A stretch of 64,000 nt of DNA, from assembly GCF_934371575.1 (NCBI RefSeq), contig NZ_CAKRNY010000001.1, positions 1 to 64,000 on the forward strand, read 5' to 3'. Below, piece after piece: positions 25,319 through 33,406 of this stretch; position 1 is the first letter of the stretch, and every line of letters begins with the position of its first letter. The stretch comes from an uncultured Blautia sp. Its GTDB lineage: Bacteria > Bacillota > Clostridia > Lachnospirales > Lachnospiraceae. The position numbers and the translations under genes are program-made. The notes under the pieces were generated by a model. It had not been told where the DNA came from. It was given only the letters and a program-made list of their open reading frames with translations, and did not search any database.

Positions 25319-26344
25319 TCAGAACTGTTTCAGGAAACGAATGTCATTTTCATACAACAGACGCATATCATCAATCTCATATTTCAAAAGTGCGATACGC
25401 TCGAGACCAACACCAAATGCAAAACCTGTATATTCTTCCGGATCAATACCGCACATGCGAAGTACATTTGGATGAACAGTTCCACAGCCAAGAATTTCAA
25501 TCCAACCGGATCCTTTACAGAAACGGCAGCCCTTTCCGCCACATTTAAAGCAGGATACATCAACCTCTGCACTTGGCTCTGTAAATGGGAAATGATGAGG
25601 TCTGAATTTTGTCTTTGTATCTGGTCCAAACAGTTCTTTTGCAAATACTTCAAGAGTTCCCTTCAGATCTGCAAATGTGATATTTTTGTCAATTACAAGT
25701 CCCTCAATCTGATGGAAGGATGGAGAGTGAGTTGCATCCACCTCATCAGAACGGAATACTCTTCCAGGTGCGATCATACGGATCGGGAGCTTGCCTTTCT
25801 CCATGGTACGTGCCTGAACCGGTGATGTCTGGGAACGAAGAAGAATAGAATCTGTAATAAAGAAGGTATCCTGCTCATCTCTTGCCGGATGGTTCTCAGG
25901 GATATTCAGTTTCGTAAAGTTATAATCTGCATACTCAACCTCTGGTCCCTCTACAACTTCATATCCCATTCCAATAAAGATACGCTCCACCTCTTCAAGT
26001 GCAATGCTGTTTGGATGACGATGACCAATTCTGGATTTTTTAGCAGGGAGAGTTACATCAATAACCTCTGCCTTCATCTTCTCTTCTCTCACTGCTTCCT
26101 CCAGTTTCAGTCTGGACTCTTCAAGAAGGCTTTCAATCTTTGCTCTTGTCTCATTCACGAGCTGACCAACTTTTGGTCTTTCTTCCGGTGAAACATCCTT
26201 CATTCCTTTTAAGATTGCAGTAAGCTCACCTTTTTTTCCAAGGTACGCAACACGCACATCATTTAATTTGTCCAGGCCTTCGGATTCCTCAATCCTTGCT
26301 CTGGCATTCTCAGCCAGTTCCTGAAGTCTTTCTTTCATATCCAT
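25319..26344 (-). CDS. pheS: Phenylalanine--tRNA ligase alpha subunit
   Basis: A 341-aa catalytic subunit that activates Phe and charges tRNA-Phe. An N-terminal coiled coil (about 1-90) is followed by the class II core: motif 2 region [20 protein letters not shown], motif 3 region [23 protein letters not shown] CxxC-type cluster [16 protein letters not shown] lies in the middle. It is the first gene behind a complete T-box leader, so expression should rise when tRNA-Phe is uncharged. Confidence 0.98.
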   Translation of the reverse strand: MDMKERLQELAENARARIEESEGLDKLNDVRVAYLGKKGELTAILKGMKDVSPEERPKVGQLVNETRAKIESLLEESRLKLEEAVREEKMKAEVIDVTLPAKKSRIGHRHPNSIALEEVERIFIGMGYEVVEGPEVEYADYNFTKLNIPENHPARDEQDTFFITDSILLRSQTSPVQARTMEKGKLPIRMIAPGRVFRSDEVDATHSPSFHQIEGLVIDKNITFADLKGTLEVFAKELFGPDTKTKFRPHHFPFTEPSAEVDVSCFKCGGKGCRFCKGSGWIEILGCGTVHPNVLRMCGIDPEEYTGFAFGVGLERIALLKYEIDDMRLLYENDIRFLKQF

Positions 26345-26399
26345 GGTTCATTTCTCCTTTATTTTTATTCTCTGCCAGATGAAACGGAATTACTATTAC

Positions 26400-26642
26400 A
26401 TAAAAAAAGCTCCGTCCCTAAAGGGACGAAGCATATTCCGCGGTACCACCCTGATTCCCGTATGTACGGGCTCTCTCGCCGCTTAACGCGCAGCATCACG
26501 TCGCTTCCTACTGAAAATTTCAGAAACGCGGCTCCGGTGCGAAACTCAGAAATCATCTGAACTTAAGGAAGCTTCCAGCCGATGGCTTCCTCTCTCTGCA
26601 AGAAAATAATCTCCTAAAAACACCTTCCTGGCTTTTTTCTCT
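26400..26642 (-). ncRNA. T-box leader of pheST (Phe specifier)
   Basis: The leader has the AG-rich stem I start (GCAGAGAGAGGAAG), the T-box AGGGTGGTACCGCGG, and a terminator GCTTCGTCCC/GGGACGGAGC followed by TTTTTTTA (tail near 26402-26408). A TTC triplet at 26541-26543, within GAGTTTCGCACC, is the likely Phe specifier codon. Uncharged tRNA-Phe should pair with the specifier and the T-box and prevent termination. This element accounts for most of the 338-nt gap before yihY. Confidence 0.93.
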
Positions 26643-26648
26643 TTCAAT

Positions 26649-26677
26649 ACTATGCCACATCAGAGTAAATCTGTCAA
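26649..26677 (-). promoter_or_regulatory. Promoter of the pheST T-box transcript
   Basis: TTGACA (26672-26677), 17-bp spacer, CATAGT (26649-26654) on the minus strand, just before the T-box leader and 6 nt after the yihY stop codon. Confidence 0.7.
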
Positions 26678-26682
26678 GACAT

Positions 26683-27669
26683 TTATTCTTCTTTCATTTC
26701 TTTATCATCCGGAGTATTCTGTATTGTTTTTTTCTTTTTGGCAGGCTCTTTTTCCGAATCATTTTTCTTCCCCTTCTCATGTTCACGCTCTGCTTCATCG
26801 TGCTCACGACTTAACATCTCTCTCATAGATGCCTGAGCCATTCTGAACTGTTTTTCAAAATAAGCATTGATCTCAGCTCCGTACAGCAGCAAATTCATAC
26901 AGATGTAAAGCCACAGCATAACCATAATCAACGCTGTCAGGCTTCCGTACATATTACTGAAGCCTGGAAACATATCAAAATAGATAGAGAAGAAATAGGA
27001 AAATAATGACCATCCTGCGGCAATAAGAATTGCTCCAGGAACCTGACTTTTAAAAGTGGCTTTACGGTTTGGCAGCATTTTATACAAAATCAGAAAAACC
27101 AAAAATAATCCTGCAAAAACCAGTGCAGTTCTCGCTCCTGTAATTCTTCCAATCACTTTTCCAAGAATAGGAACATATTGTCCTGCCACATTCTGAATCT
27201 GATTTCCCAGTACCAGCATAAGCAGACTTGCTATAATGGCAAGTCCAAACATAAAAGTATACACTACCGCATACAGTCTGGTCACCAGCCAGTTACGCGT
27301 TTCCTTCACATGGTAAATCGTATTCAGCCCATTGGTAAGAGACTGCATAGCCTTACCGGCTGACCAAAGCGCCATAATAGCCGTGATCGGTACTACCGCT
27401 ATGCTCCTTCCATAAACCTCAGATACAATAGTCAGTACAAAATTCTGTATATTATGAGGCACAAATGCCCGAATAGTCTCACTGACCATATTATAGGTCA
27501 GTGGTGTATAACGGATCATAGTTGTAAGAAACAGAATAAACGGAATAAAAGACATTATCAGAAAGTAAGCAGCCTGCGCCGCATATGCACCCACATGATC
27601 TCCCATTGCTCTGTCCATAAAACCAAGCAGCAGCTGGAAAACACTCTGTTTTTCTTTCTTCTTATCCAT
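26683..27669 (-). CDS. YihY/virulence factor BrkB family membrane protein
   Basis: A 328-aa protein with about six membrane helices in the first 265 residues (for example AAYFLIMSFIPFILFLTTMI and LTALIMVMLWLYICMNLLLY) and the family signature SAGKAMQSLTNGLNTIYHV. The C-terminal 60 residues are strongly charged (Glu, Lys, Asp) and probably cytoplasmic. The cellular role of the family is unknown; the old RNase BN assignment was withdrawn. It shares no obvious function with its neighbours. Confidence 0.88.
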   Translation of the reverse strand: MDKKKEKQSVFQLLLGFMDRAMGDHVGAYAAQAAYFLIMSFIPFILFLTTMIRYTPLTYNMVSETIRAFVPHNIQNFVLTIVSEVYGRSIAVVPITAIMALWSAGKAMQSLTNGLNTIYHVKETRNWLVTRLYAVVYTFMFGLAIIASLLMLVLGNQIQNVAGQYVPILGKVIGRITGARTALVFAGLFLVFLILYKMLPNRKATFKSQVPGAILIAAGWSLFSYFFSIYFDMFPGFSNMYGSLTALIMVMLWLYICMNLLLYGAEINAYFEKQFRMAQASMREMLSREHDEAEREHEKGKKNDSEKEPAKKKKTIQNTPDDKEMKEE

Positions 27670-27713
27670 ATAATTACTCCTGTTGCGTTTTCAAAATCAT
27701 TTTTTGTATCATA

Positions 27714-29006
27714 TCACGAAACAGAAGTTCTGTCTACTCCCAGCCAGTTATTCAAAGACTCCAGGGTAATATCCCGATAAAAATAATTGAGAATTTCCTG
27801 CCAGGTATACCCTTTCTTTGCCATTTCATTGGCTCCATTCTGGCTCATTCCAACACCATGCCCATAACCTTTTCCCTGTATCCGTACAGTCTGCCCCTTT
27901 TCTATCTTCAGTTCAAAATAGGCGCTTGGAAGAAGACTGCTGCCCTTTACCCTGCTTCCATCTTTTTCTGTTACAAGAAAACCTGAGGGAGAAAAAAATT
28001 CCCTGATTTCATACTCTCCATTTATCTGTACGGAACAATTATCTTTTATAAGTTCAACTCCTGTGACAGCACCACTGGTACTTTTTTTTACAATCTGAAG
28101 GCCTTCAAGTTTACCATCGCCTTCCAATTTTCCAGCTCTCTTCTCCAGAGTTTCCCAGGGAATTTCCACACTCCAGCTGCTCCATGGCATATTCTGGTCA
28201 AAATCACATTCCACACTTTTCAGATAAGAAGCCGCCCGATCTGCTCCCCATATTTCATCTGTACTTGTCTGACCTGCTGATGTGGAAAAATAATAAGCTG
28301 TAATCGGTTTTCCATTCTGGCACATAATCAATCCTTTCGTTTCCTGCACCGCCTGACTGGTTTTTTCATCTGCTACAAAATTTCCATATACCTGATAGTT
28401 CACACTGTCATCTACATCTGCATCATATTCTTCCTTCAGGCTTTTTTCCTGAATCTGGCAGATGGCATAAGTTCTGGCACAGACAGCCTGTGCCATAAGT
28501 GCCTCTTTCTCATAAGAAGAAGGCATTTCACTTGGTACAACACCTTCCAGGTAAGTCTCCAGCGGCAGTTCATTAATAAGAAGCAAGCCCTTATCCATTT
28601 TTCTGATTTCCAAAGTTCCGTAATACACAGGTGGATTCTGAGCTCTGCGAATTGAGGGAACAGCAATTCCAGTATCCCCGCCCTCCAGAATCAGAGCCCC
28701 ATTTTGAAGCTCTGTTGATTCTGCATTATAGATACATTCCTTTCCTTCCTGATTTACCGTCACGGATGAATGATAACAGGATAACTGTGCTGAATCAGTA
28801 AGAAGAACACGAATGACAGGTTCTGTCATTTTTTTCGACATGGTTTCCTCGGTCTCTGTCCTCATCTTCCTACTGTCTCCTTCTGTCTCAACATTTTCTT
28901 CTTTTTCACTCTGATTTATCTGTGCCGCTTTTCCAAACAGCAACAGCCATCCTAACAATACGATTAAAAAATAGTTTAGTTCATAAAAAAATCTGGTCTT
29001 CTTCAT
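27714..29006 (-). CDS. SpoIID/LytB domain protein
   Basis: A 430-aa exported protein with a membrane segment at about 9-26, then a charged linker, and a SpoIID-type lytic transglycosylase-like domain (about 130-425). Family motifs: NELPLETYLEGVVPSEMPSSY, EALMAQAVCARTYAI, and GYGHGVGMSQNGA near the C terminus. SpoIID cleaves denuded peptidoglycan during engulfment in spore formers; paralogues act in vegetative cells. No Shine-Dalgarno sequence is visible before the ATG, so the start is less certain. The sequence does not show whether this is the sporulation protein itself. Confidence 0.85.
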   Translation of the reverse strand: MKKTRFFYELNYFLIVLLGWLLLFGKAAQINQSEKEENVETEGDSRKMRTETEETMSKKMTEPVIRVLLTDSAQLSCYHSSVTVNQEGKECIYNAESTELQNGALILEGGDTGIAVPSIRRAQNPPVYYGTLEIRKMDKGLLLINELPLETYLEGVVPSEMPSSYEKEALMAQAVCARTYAICQIQEKSLKEEYDADVDDSVNYQVYGNFVADEKTSQAVQETKGLIMCQNGKPITAYYFSTSAGQTSTDEIWGADRAASYLKSVECDFDQNMPWSSWSVEIPWETLEKRAGKLEGDGKLEGLQIVKKSTSGAVTGVELIKDNCSVQINGEYEIREFFSPSGFLVTEKDGSRVKGSSLLPSAYFELKIEKGQTVRIQGKGYGHGVGMSQNGANEMAKKGYTWQEILNYFYRDITLESLNNWLGVDRTSVS

Positions 29007-29051
29007 GCTTAAATATATGAAGAAAACCAGATAAAAATATCTGCATTACCG

Positions 29052-30110
29052 TTATTTTTTTATACCAAATTTATATGCAGTAAAGGACTGATACTTCTCT
29101 CCTGCCTCCAAAACAGGTGAATGGAAAGCTTCCACATTCACTGCATTCGGCTCAACCTGTGTCTCAAGGCAAAAGCCCTCGCGTTTGTTATAAGTATGTC
29201 CATTCTTACCTTTCTCATCAATCACAAAATTACCCGCATAAAACTGTACGCAGGGACAATCCGAAATGACATCCATGGTGATTCCGGAAGTCTCATTATA
29301 TGCCGTAGCAATAATCCTTCTGTTTCCCTTTGCATAGTTATCCGTCACATAATTGTGATCATATCCACCGGTAAATTTCAATTGCTGGAAATCAGCCTCA
29401 ATCTCCTGACCAATCTTCTTCGCTCTGTTAAAATCCATCGGAGTACCTGCAACCGCAGCATACTCACCTGTGGGAATAGAAAATTCATCCACCGGATTAT
29501 AATCTCTGGCATGAATTGTAAGGTAGGTATCAAGAACCTTACCGCTTCCTTCTCCTGTAAGATTAAAATAAGAATGATTCGTCATATTCGCCAGTGTAGC
29601 TTTATCACTGATTCCACTGTAATAAATCTGCAGCGTATTCTCCTCAGTAAATTCATATGTAACAGCTACCTGGAATTCTCCCGGAAAACCATTCTCACCA
29701 TCCGGACTAATCCTGAAAAAAGTAACAGCATTTTTTACTGAATCTGTATTCTTCACTGTCCAGACCTTCTTCTCAAATCCATCAGGACCACTGTGAAGAT
29801 TATTAGCATTCTCATTTCTGCCAAGCTGATATTCATGACCATACAGAGAAAATCTTGCTCCTGCAATACGATTTCCACTTCTTCCGATAATTGCACCAAA
29901 GAAACAGCCATTCACCTCATACTGCTGAACATCATCATATCCAAGAACTACATCTATAAGCTTTCCGTCTTTATCCGGAACACAAAGCTTCACAAGAATG
30001 GCACCATAATCCATAACTTCTGCATAAGCTCCGGACTGATTCTCCAGACGATATAACGTAATCTCTTCCCCAGATGTTAATTCTCCGAATCTCTTTGCTG
30101 TAACACCCAT
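29052..30110 (-). CDS. galM: Aldose 1-epimerase (mutarotase)
   Basis: A 352-aa cytoplasmic enzyme that interconverts alpha and beta anomers of galactose and glucose. Catalytic-site motifs are visible: GRSGNRIAGARF with NNLHSGPDGF, TNHSYFNLTGEG (catalytic His), and the C-terminal FCLETQVEPNAVN with the catalytic Glu. GGGAGG precedes the ATG. The gene begins 20 nt after the end of the 6S RNA, with no separate promoter seen between them, so it may depend on read-through. Confidence 0.95.
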   Translation of the reverse strand: MGVTAKRFGELTSGEEITLYRLENQSGAYAEVMDYGAILVKLCVPDKDGKLIDVVLGYDDVQQYEVNGCFFGAIIGRSGNRIAGARFSLYGHEYQLGRNENANNLHSGPDGFEKKVWTVKNTDSVKNAVTFFRISPDGENGFPGEFQVAVTYEFTEENTLQIYYSGISDKATLANMTNHSYFNLTGEGSGKVLDTYLTIHARDYNPVDEFSIPTGEYAAVAGTPMDFNRAKKIGQEIEADFQQLKFTGGYDHNYVTDNYAKGNRRIIATAYNETSGITMDVISDCPCVQFYAGNFVIDEKGKNGHTYNKREGFCLETQVEPNAVNVEAFHSPVLEAGEKYQSFTAYKFGIKK

Positions 30111-30130
30111 GTAACCTGCCTCCCTGTTCT

Positions 30131-30317
30131 AAAAAATCCCAGAATGCCGTTCCCTTTCTTTTGACGCCTAGCTAACCGCTAGGTGGGTATCCTCAACAGA
30201 ACATCTGCCTACCACAACGAGAGGTCTGACATCCGCACTGCGATCTTGGATTCCCTTGATGTCAATGTAGGTTCAAAAATAAAAGGGGTCTCGCACATCC
30301 CAGGATTCATTTTTCTA
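30131..30317 (-). ncRNA. ssrS: 6S RNA
   Basis: About 185 nt on the minus strand. The ends pair over 12 bp (AATCCTGGGATG with CATTCTGGGATT, including G-U pairs), the 3' side carries GGCATTCTGGGATT (compare GGCATCTCGGAGATT in E. coli 6S), and the body is a long irregular hairpin with a central bulge. A consensus promoter lies directly upstream and TTTTTT ends it. 6S RNA binds sigma-A RNA polymerase in stationary phase. This element accounts for most of the gap between thrC and galM. Confidence 0.85.
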
Positions 30318-30323
30318 AAAGTA

Positions 30324-30352
30324 ATTATACTCTAGTATATACTGTTTTTCAA
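30324..30352 (-). promoter_or_regulatory. Promoter of 6S RNA
   Basis: TTGAAA (30347-30352), 17-bp spacer, TATAAT (30324-30329) on the minus strand. Confidence 0.75.
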
Positions 30353-30415
30353 CAGAAAATGCACAAATTCTTTTTACAGAATTTTACGAAAAAGACATAT
30401 TCTTTTTACATTGGC

Positions 30416-31906
30416 TTATCTGATTCCAAGAATATCCTTTACTGTAGCAGGCATATCTTCAGCATCCACCACCCTGTCATGAAGGACCGGCGCTGTGCGG
30501 ATATCATTAACCGCCTTTGGAACAGCTACTCCGGAAATTTTTTCAAGTGCATCTGCAAGTCCGAAGTCATCCAGATTCTCATGTCCCTCTGCGATTGCAT
30601 CCATAACACTTCTTGTAAATTTATACGGGCTCGCTGTAGACGCGATCACTGCCGGAGCATTGTCACTGGTTTCTTTTACATATTTTTTGTATACGCCTGC
30701 TGCAACCGCTGTATGCGTATCAATCACATAATCACTTGCCTTATATACTTCACGGATTGCTTCCTTTGTTTCCTCTTCCGTACAATAATTTCCATAAAAA
30801 TCTGCCAGCTGAGATTTCATTTCAGGTGTAATAGTGTATTCGCCGCCTCTGGAAAGATTCTCCATAAGCTTCGCACATTCCTCTGGATTTTCTCCAGCAA
30901 TGCGGTAGATCAGACGTTCCAGGTTGCTGGAAATCAGAATATCCATGGATGGGGAGCTTGTAAGGATGAAATCACGCTTTCTGTTATATGTGCCAGTGGA
31001 GAAGAAATCAAATAATACTTTATTCTCATTGGATGCACAGATCAGCTTATGCACCGGAAGTCCCATCTGTTTTGCATAAAATGCAGCCAGAATATTTCCA
31101 AAATTACCAGTGGGAACTACCACATTGATTTTTTCTCCTGGCTGAATCCTGCCCTGACGAATCAGGCTTGCATATGCATATACATAATATACAATCTGTG
31201 GAACAAGACGGCCAATATTAATAGAATTTGCAGATGAAAACTGGAAACCGGCCTCTGCAAGTTCTGCTGCCATTGCCTTGTCATTAAACATATTTTTTAC
31301 AGCAGTCTGGGCATCATCAAAATTACCAGTGATGCCAACAACATAAGTGTTCGCACCCTTCTGAGTCACCATCTGTCTCTCCTGAATAGGACTTACACCA
31401 TGCTTCGGATAAAATACAATAATCCTGGTTCCAGGTACATCTGCAAAACCAGCCAGTGCGGCTTTACCTGTATCACCGGAAGTGGCTGTCAGAATCACGA
31501 TCTCATTTTCCACATGATTCTTTCTTGCCGCAGTGGTCATAAGATATGGCAGAATAGAAAGTGCCATGTCCTTGAACGCAATTGTCGGACCATGAAAAAG
31601 TTCCAGATAATATGCTCCGTCAGCTTCCTTCAAAGGTGCAATCACATCCGTATCAAATTTACTGTCATATGCACTGTTAATACAGGCACGCAGTTCTTCT
31701 TCCGTAAAGTCCGTAAGAAGACGGCTCATTACCTGGTAAGCAGTCTCCTGATAGGTCATCTGTGAAAGTTCATCCATAGAAACATCAAGTGCCGGAATCT
31801 GTGTGGGCACAAACAATCCTCCATCTTCAGAAAGTCCCTTCAAAATAGCCTGGGAAGCGGTTACTGGTTCTCCTTTTCCTCTGGTGCTCTGGTACATTAC
31901 CTGCAT
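30416..31906 (-). CDS. thrC: Threonine synthase
   Basis: A 496-aa PLP enzyme that converts O-phosphohomoserine to threonine. The PLP lysine is K112 in HGPTIAFKDMALS, and the cofactor phosphate loop TATSGDTGKAA follows. The length fits the longer (yeast/E. coli-like) ThrC class. The start ATG at 31906 has AGGAATGACAA upstream; a second Met at residue 4 (MYQSTRG) is the alternative start. Own promoter; no other threonine gene is in the window. Confidence 0.95.
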   Translation of the reverse strand: MQVMYQSTRGKGEPVTASQAILKGLSEDGGLFVPTQIPALDVSMDELSQMTYQETAYQVMSRLLTDFTEEELRACINSAYDSKFDTDVIAPLKEADGAYYLELFHGPTIAFKDMALSILPYLMTTAARKNHVENEIVILTATSGDTGKAALAGFADVPGTRIIVFYPKHGVSPIQERQMVTQKGANTYVVGITGNFDDAQTAVKNMFNDKAMAAELAEAGFQFSSANSINIGRLVPQIVYYVYAYASLIRQGRIQPGEKINVVVPTGNFGNILAAFYAKQMGLPVHKLICASNENKVLFDFFSTGTYNRKRDFILTSSPSMDILISSNLERLIYRIAGENPEECAKLMENLSRGGEYTITPEMKSQLADFYGNYCTEEETKEAIREVYKASDYVIDTHTAVAAGVYKKYVKETSDNAPAVIASTASPYKFTRSVMDAIAEGHENLDDFGLADALEKISGVAVPKAVNDIRTAPVLHDRVVDAEDMPATVKDILGIR

Positions 31907-31970
31907 TTGTCATTCCTGCCTTTCGCTTATTGTATAAATGCCTTTTATTTTCGCATTCGACTTTACAGGT

Positions 31971-31999
31971 ATTATACATACTTCACTGCGCTAAATCAA
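31971..31999 (-). promoter_or_regulatory. Promoter of thrC
   Basis: TTGATT (31994-31999), 17-bp spacer, TATAAT (31971-31976) on the minus strand. Confidence 0.7.
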
Positions 32000-32009
32000 C
32001 ACCAAATTT

Positions 32010-32051
32010 GAAAAAGCCGCCTGAAATAATTTCAAATAATTTCAGACGGCT
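32010..32051 (-). terminator. Terminator of the cell-wall hydrolase gene
   Basis: A 13-bp stem (AGCCGTCTGAAAT with ATTTCAGGCGGCT, one G-U pair) followed on the minus strand by TTTTTC, 25 nt after the stop codon. Confidence 0.85.
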
Positions 32052-32075
32052 CATAACCCCTTATTTTCCTGAACT

Positions 32076-32990
32076 CTATTTTTTTACCATCTGGACAACA
32101 TCTTCCTCATCTTCAGTCTTTTGAGAGGAACTGTCCATTGAATCAGTTTTATCCGGATATGTATAAAATTCATGGACTCCGTATTTAAATAATTTCTTCA
32201 GATCTTTATCAAACCAGGATATATTCTGCTTTTCTGCTGCTGAGCGCTGAATAAAAAACAGAGCTCCCTGAGAATAATCAACACCTTCTAATGCCTGTTT
32301 TACAGCTTCTCTGGTTTTATCGGACACAGTCACTTCATAAAAGCTTCCATCGTAAATAGGTGAAAACTGGGGAACACCATTTTTCTGATCAAAAATAACA
32401 TCTGTAACTGTACTTGGAAACTCACTGTCAGATACACGGTTCATAATAACATTTGCAATCAGAATACGTCCCTTCACGTCTTCTGTGCCAGCCTCCGCTT
32501 CCACAATATGAAGCAGATTCTCATAATCATAATCAGACATCAGCTTGGCATTTACAGATACAGATACGGCAGCATCAAAGCTGTCAACGGTACCTGCCAT
32601 AGAATCTCCTACGTTCAATTCTGCAGCATTTCCCTTTACCTTTTTCACCCTCTGCCCAACCATTACTCTTTCACAGGATGTACCAATACGGGCAACAGAG
32701 GTTCCTGCAGCAGGGCTGTCAGCAACACTTGTAACCATGCCTGCAATACCTGTAGGCAGTGTATAATTGATCGTTCCTGCAGATGCTGATTCCTCCTCTG
32801 AATCCGAAGCCGCATACACCTGACTTCTCTCGCCTGATTCTGATACCTTTGATCCAATTGCCAAAATCATCGCCAACGCGGCGCAGGCGCTAAGAGCTAC
32901 AAAATTATGCACAGAAGATTTCCCATTCTTTTTTCTCTGGTCTTTTCCCCTGAAAGATGTTACATCTTGTAAACTTGTTTTTAATTTCAT
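32076..32990 (-). CDS. SleB-type cell wall hydrolase
   Basis: A 304-aa exported protein with an N-terminal membrane anchor or signal segment (about 27-43, ALSACAALAMILAIGS), a linker, and a C-terminal hydrolase_2/SleB-like domain (about 155-260) with catalytic-region sequence IVEAEAGTEDVKGRILIANVIMNRV. SleB enzymes are spore cortex lytic; vegetative homologues also exist, and a Ser/Glu-rich tail is present here. I chose ATG at 32990 with AAGGAAAG upstream; a GTG at 33008 overlaps the ribosome site. Perfect promoter upstream and a WalR-like box in the leader. Confidence 0.87.
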   Translation of the reverse strand: MKLKTSLQDVTSFRGKDQRKKNGKSSVHNFVALSACAALAMILAIGSKVSESGERSQVYAASDSEEESASAGTINYTLPTGIAGMVTSVADSPAAGTSVARIGTSCERVMVGQRVKKVKGNAAELNVGDSMAGTVDSFDAAVSVSVNAKLMSDYDYENLLHIVEAEAGTEDVKGRILIANVIMNRVSDSEFPSTVTDVIFDQKNGVPQFSPIYDGSFYEVTVSDKTREAVKQALEGVDYSQGALFFIQRSAAEKQNISWFDKDLKKLFKYGVHEFYTYPDKTDSMDSSSQKTEDEEDVVQMVKK

Positions 32991-33043
32991 ATTCTTCTTT
33001 CCTTGCACTTTTGTTATGTTTTGATTTCTTAAATTATATATTT

Positions 33044-33060
33044 TGTAACATTTTCGTAAT
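33044..33060 (+). promoter_or_regulatory. Possible WalR-like box
   Basis: TGTAAC-N5-CGTAAT, one mismatch from the TGTWAH-N5-TGTWAH consensus of the cell-wall regulator WalR (YycF). It lies just downstream of the -10 box of a cell-wall hydrolase gene, on the opposite strand. Confidence 0.3.
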
Positions 33061-33070
33061 GTATGGGAAA

Positions 33071-33099
33071 ATTATATTTAATAACAGTCAAAATGTCAA
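33071..33099 (-). promoter_or_regulatory. Promoter of the cell wall hydrolase gene
   Basis: TTGACA (33094-33099), 17-bp spacer, TATAAT (33071-33076): a perfect consensus on the minus strand. Confidence 0.85.
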
Positions 33100-33344
33100 G
33101 TGATTTTTATAGTAATCCTCCCATTTTCTCTCAAAATAGGTAAAAAAAGAAAGGGTGCGCGCCAAAATAACGTTCTATTTTCAAAAACGTCTGTAACATT
33201 TTTGAAAAACATCCGTTTTTATTTTCCCCTTCATTCTCCCCGTTATGTGCTTTTTTATCTCTTTGCAAGTACGATTATATCTTCGTTTTATCTGTTACGT
33301 CAAGAATTTCTCATCGTCTTATTTTGACAAAAAACTGTAAGCAA
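33100..33344. other. AT-rich intergenic stretch with no recognisable feature
   Basis: Between the leuA terminator and the hydrolase promoter I see no gene, RNA signature or repeat. A 75-codon open frame runs through it on the plus strand, but it is low-complexity and has no ribosome site. Confidence 0.6.
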
Positions 33345-33376
33345 TTTAAAAATGTGCCGCAAAATGCAGCACATTT
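33345..33376 (-). terminator. Terminator of leuA
   Basis: Stem AAATGTGCTGC/GCGGCACATTT with a short T-rich loop, followed on the minus strand by TTTAAATTGC; 30 nt after the leuA stop. The tail is weak. Confidence 0.6.
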
Positions 33377-33406
33377 CTATAATGAATATGAAAATTAAAA
33401 CTTTAA

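Noticed and set aside
33100..33327. 75-codon open frame in the leuA/hydrolase intergenic region
   Set aside because: AT-rich, no ribosome site, no recognisable domain; likely chance.
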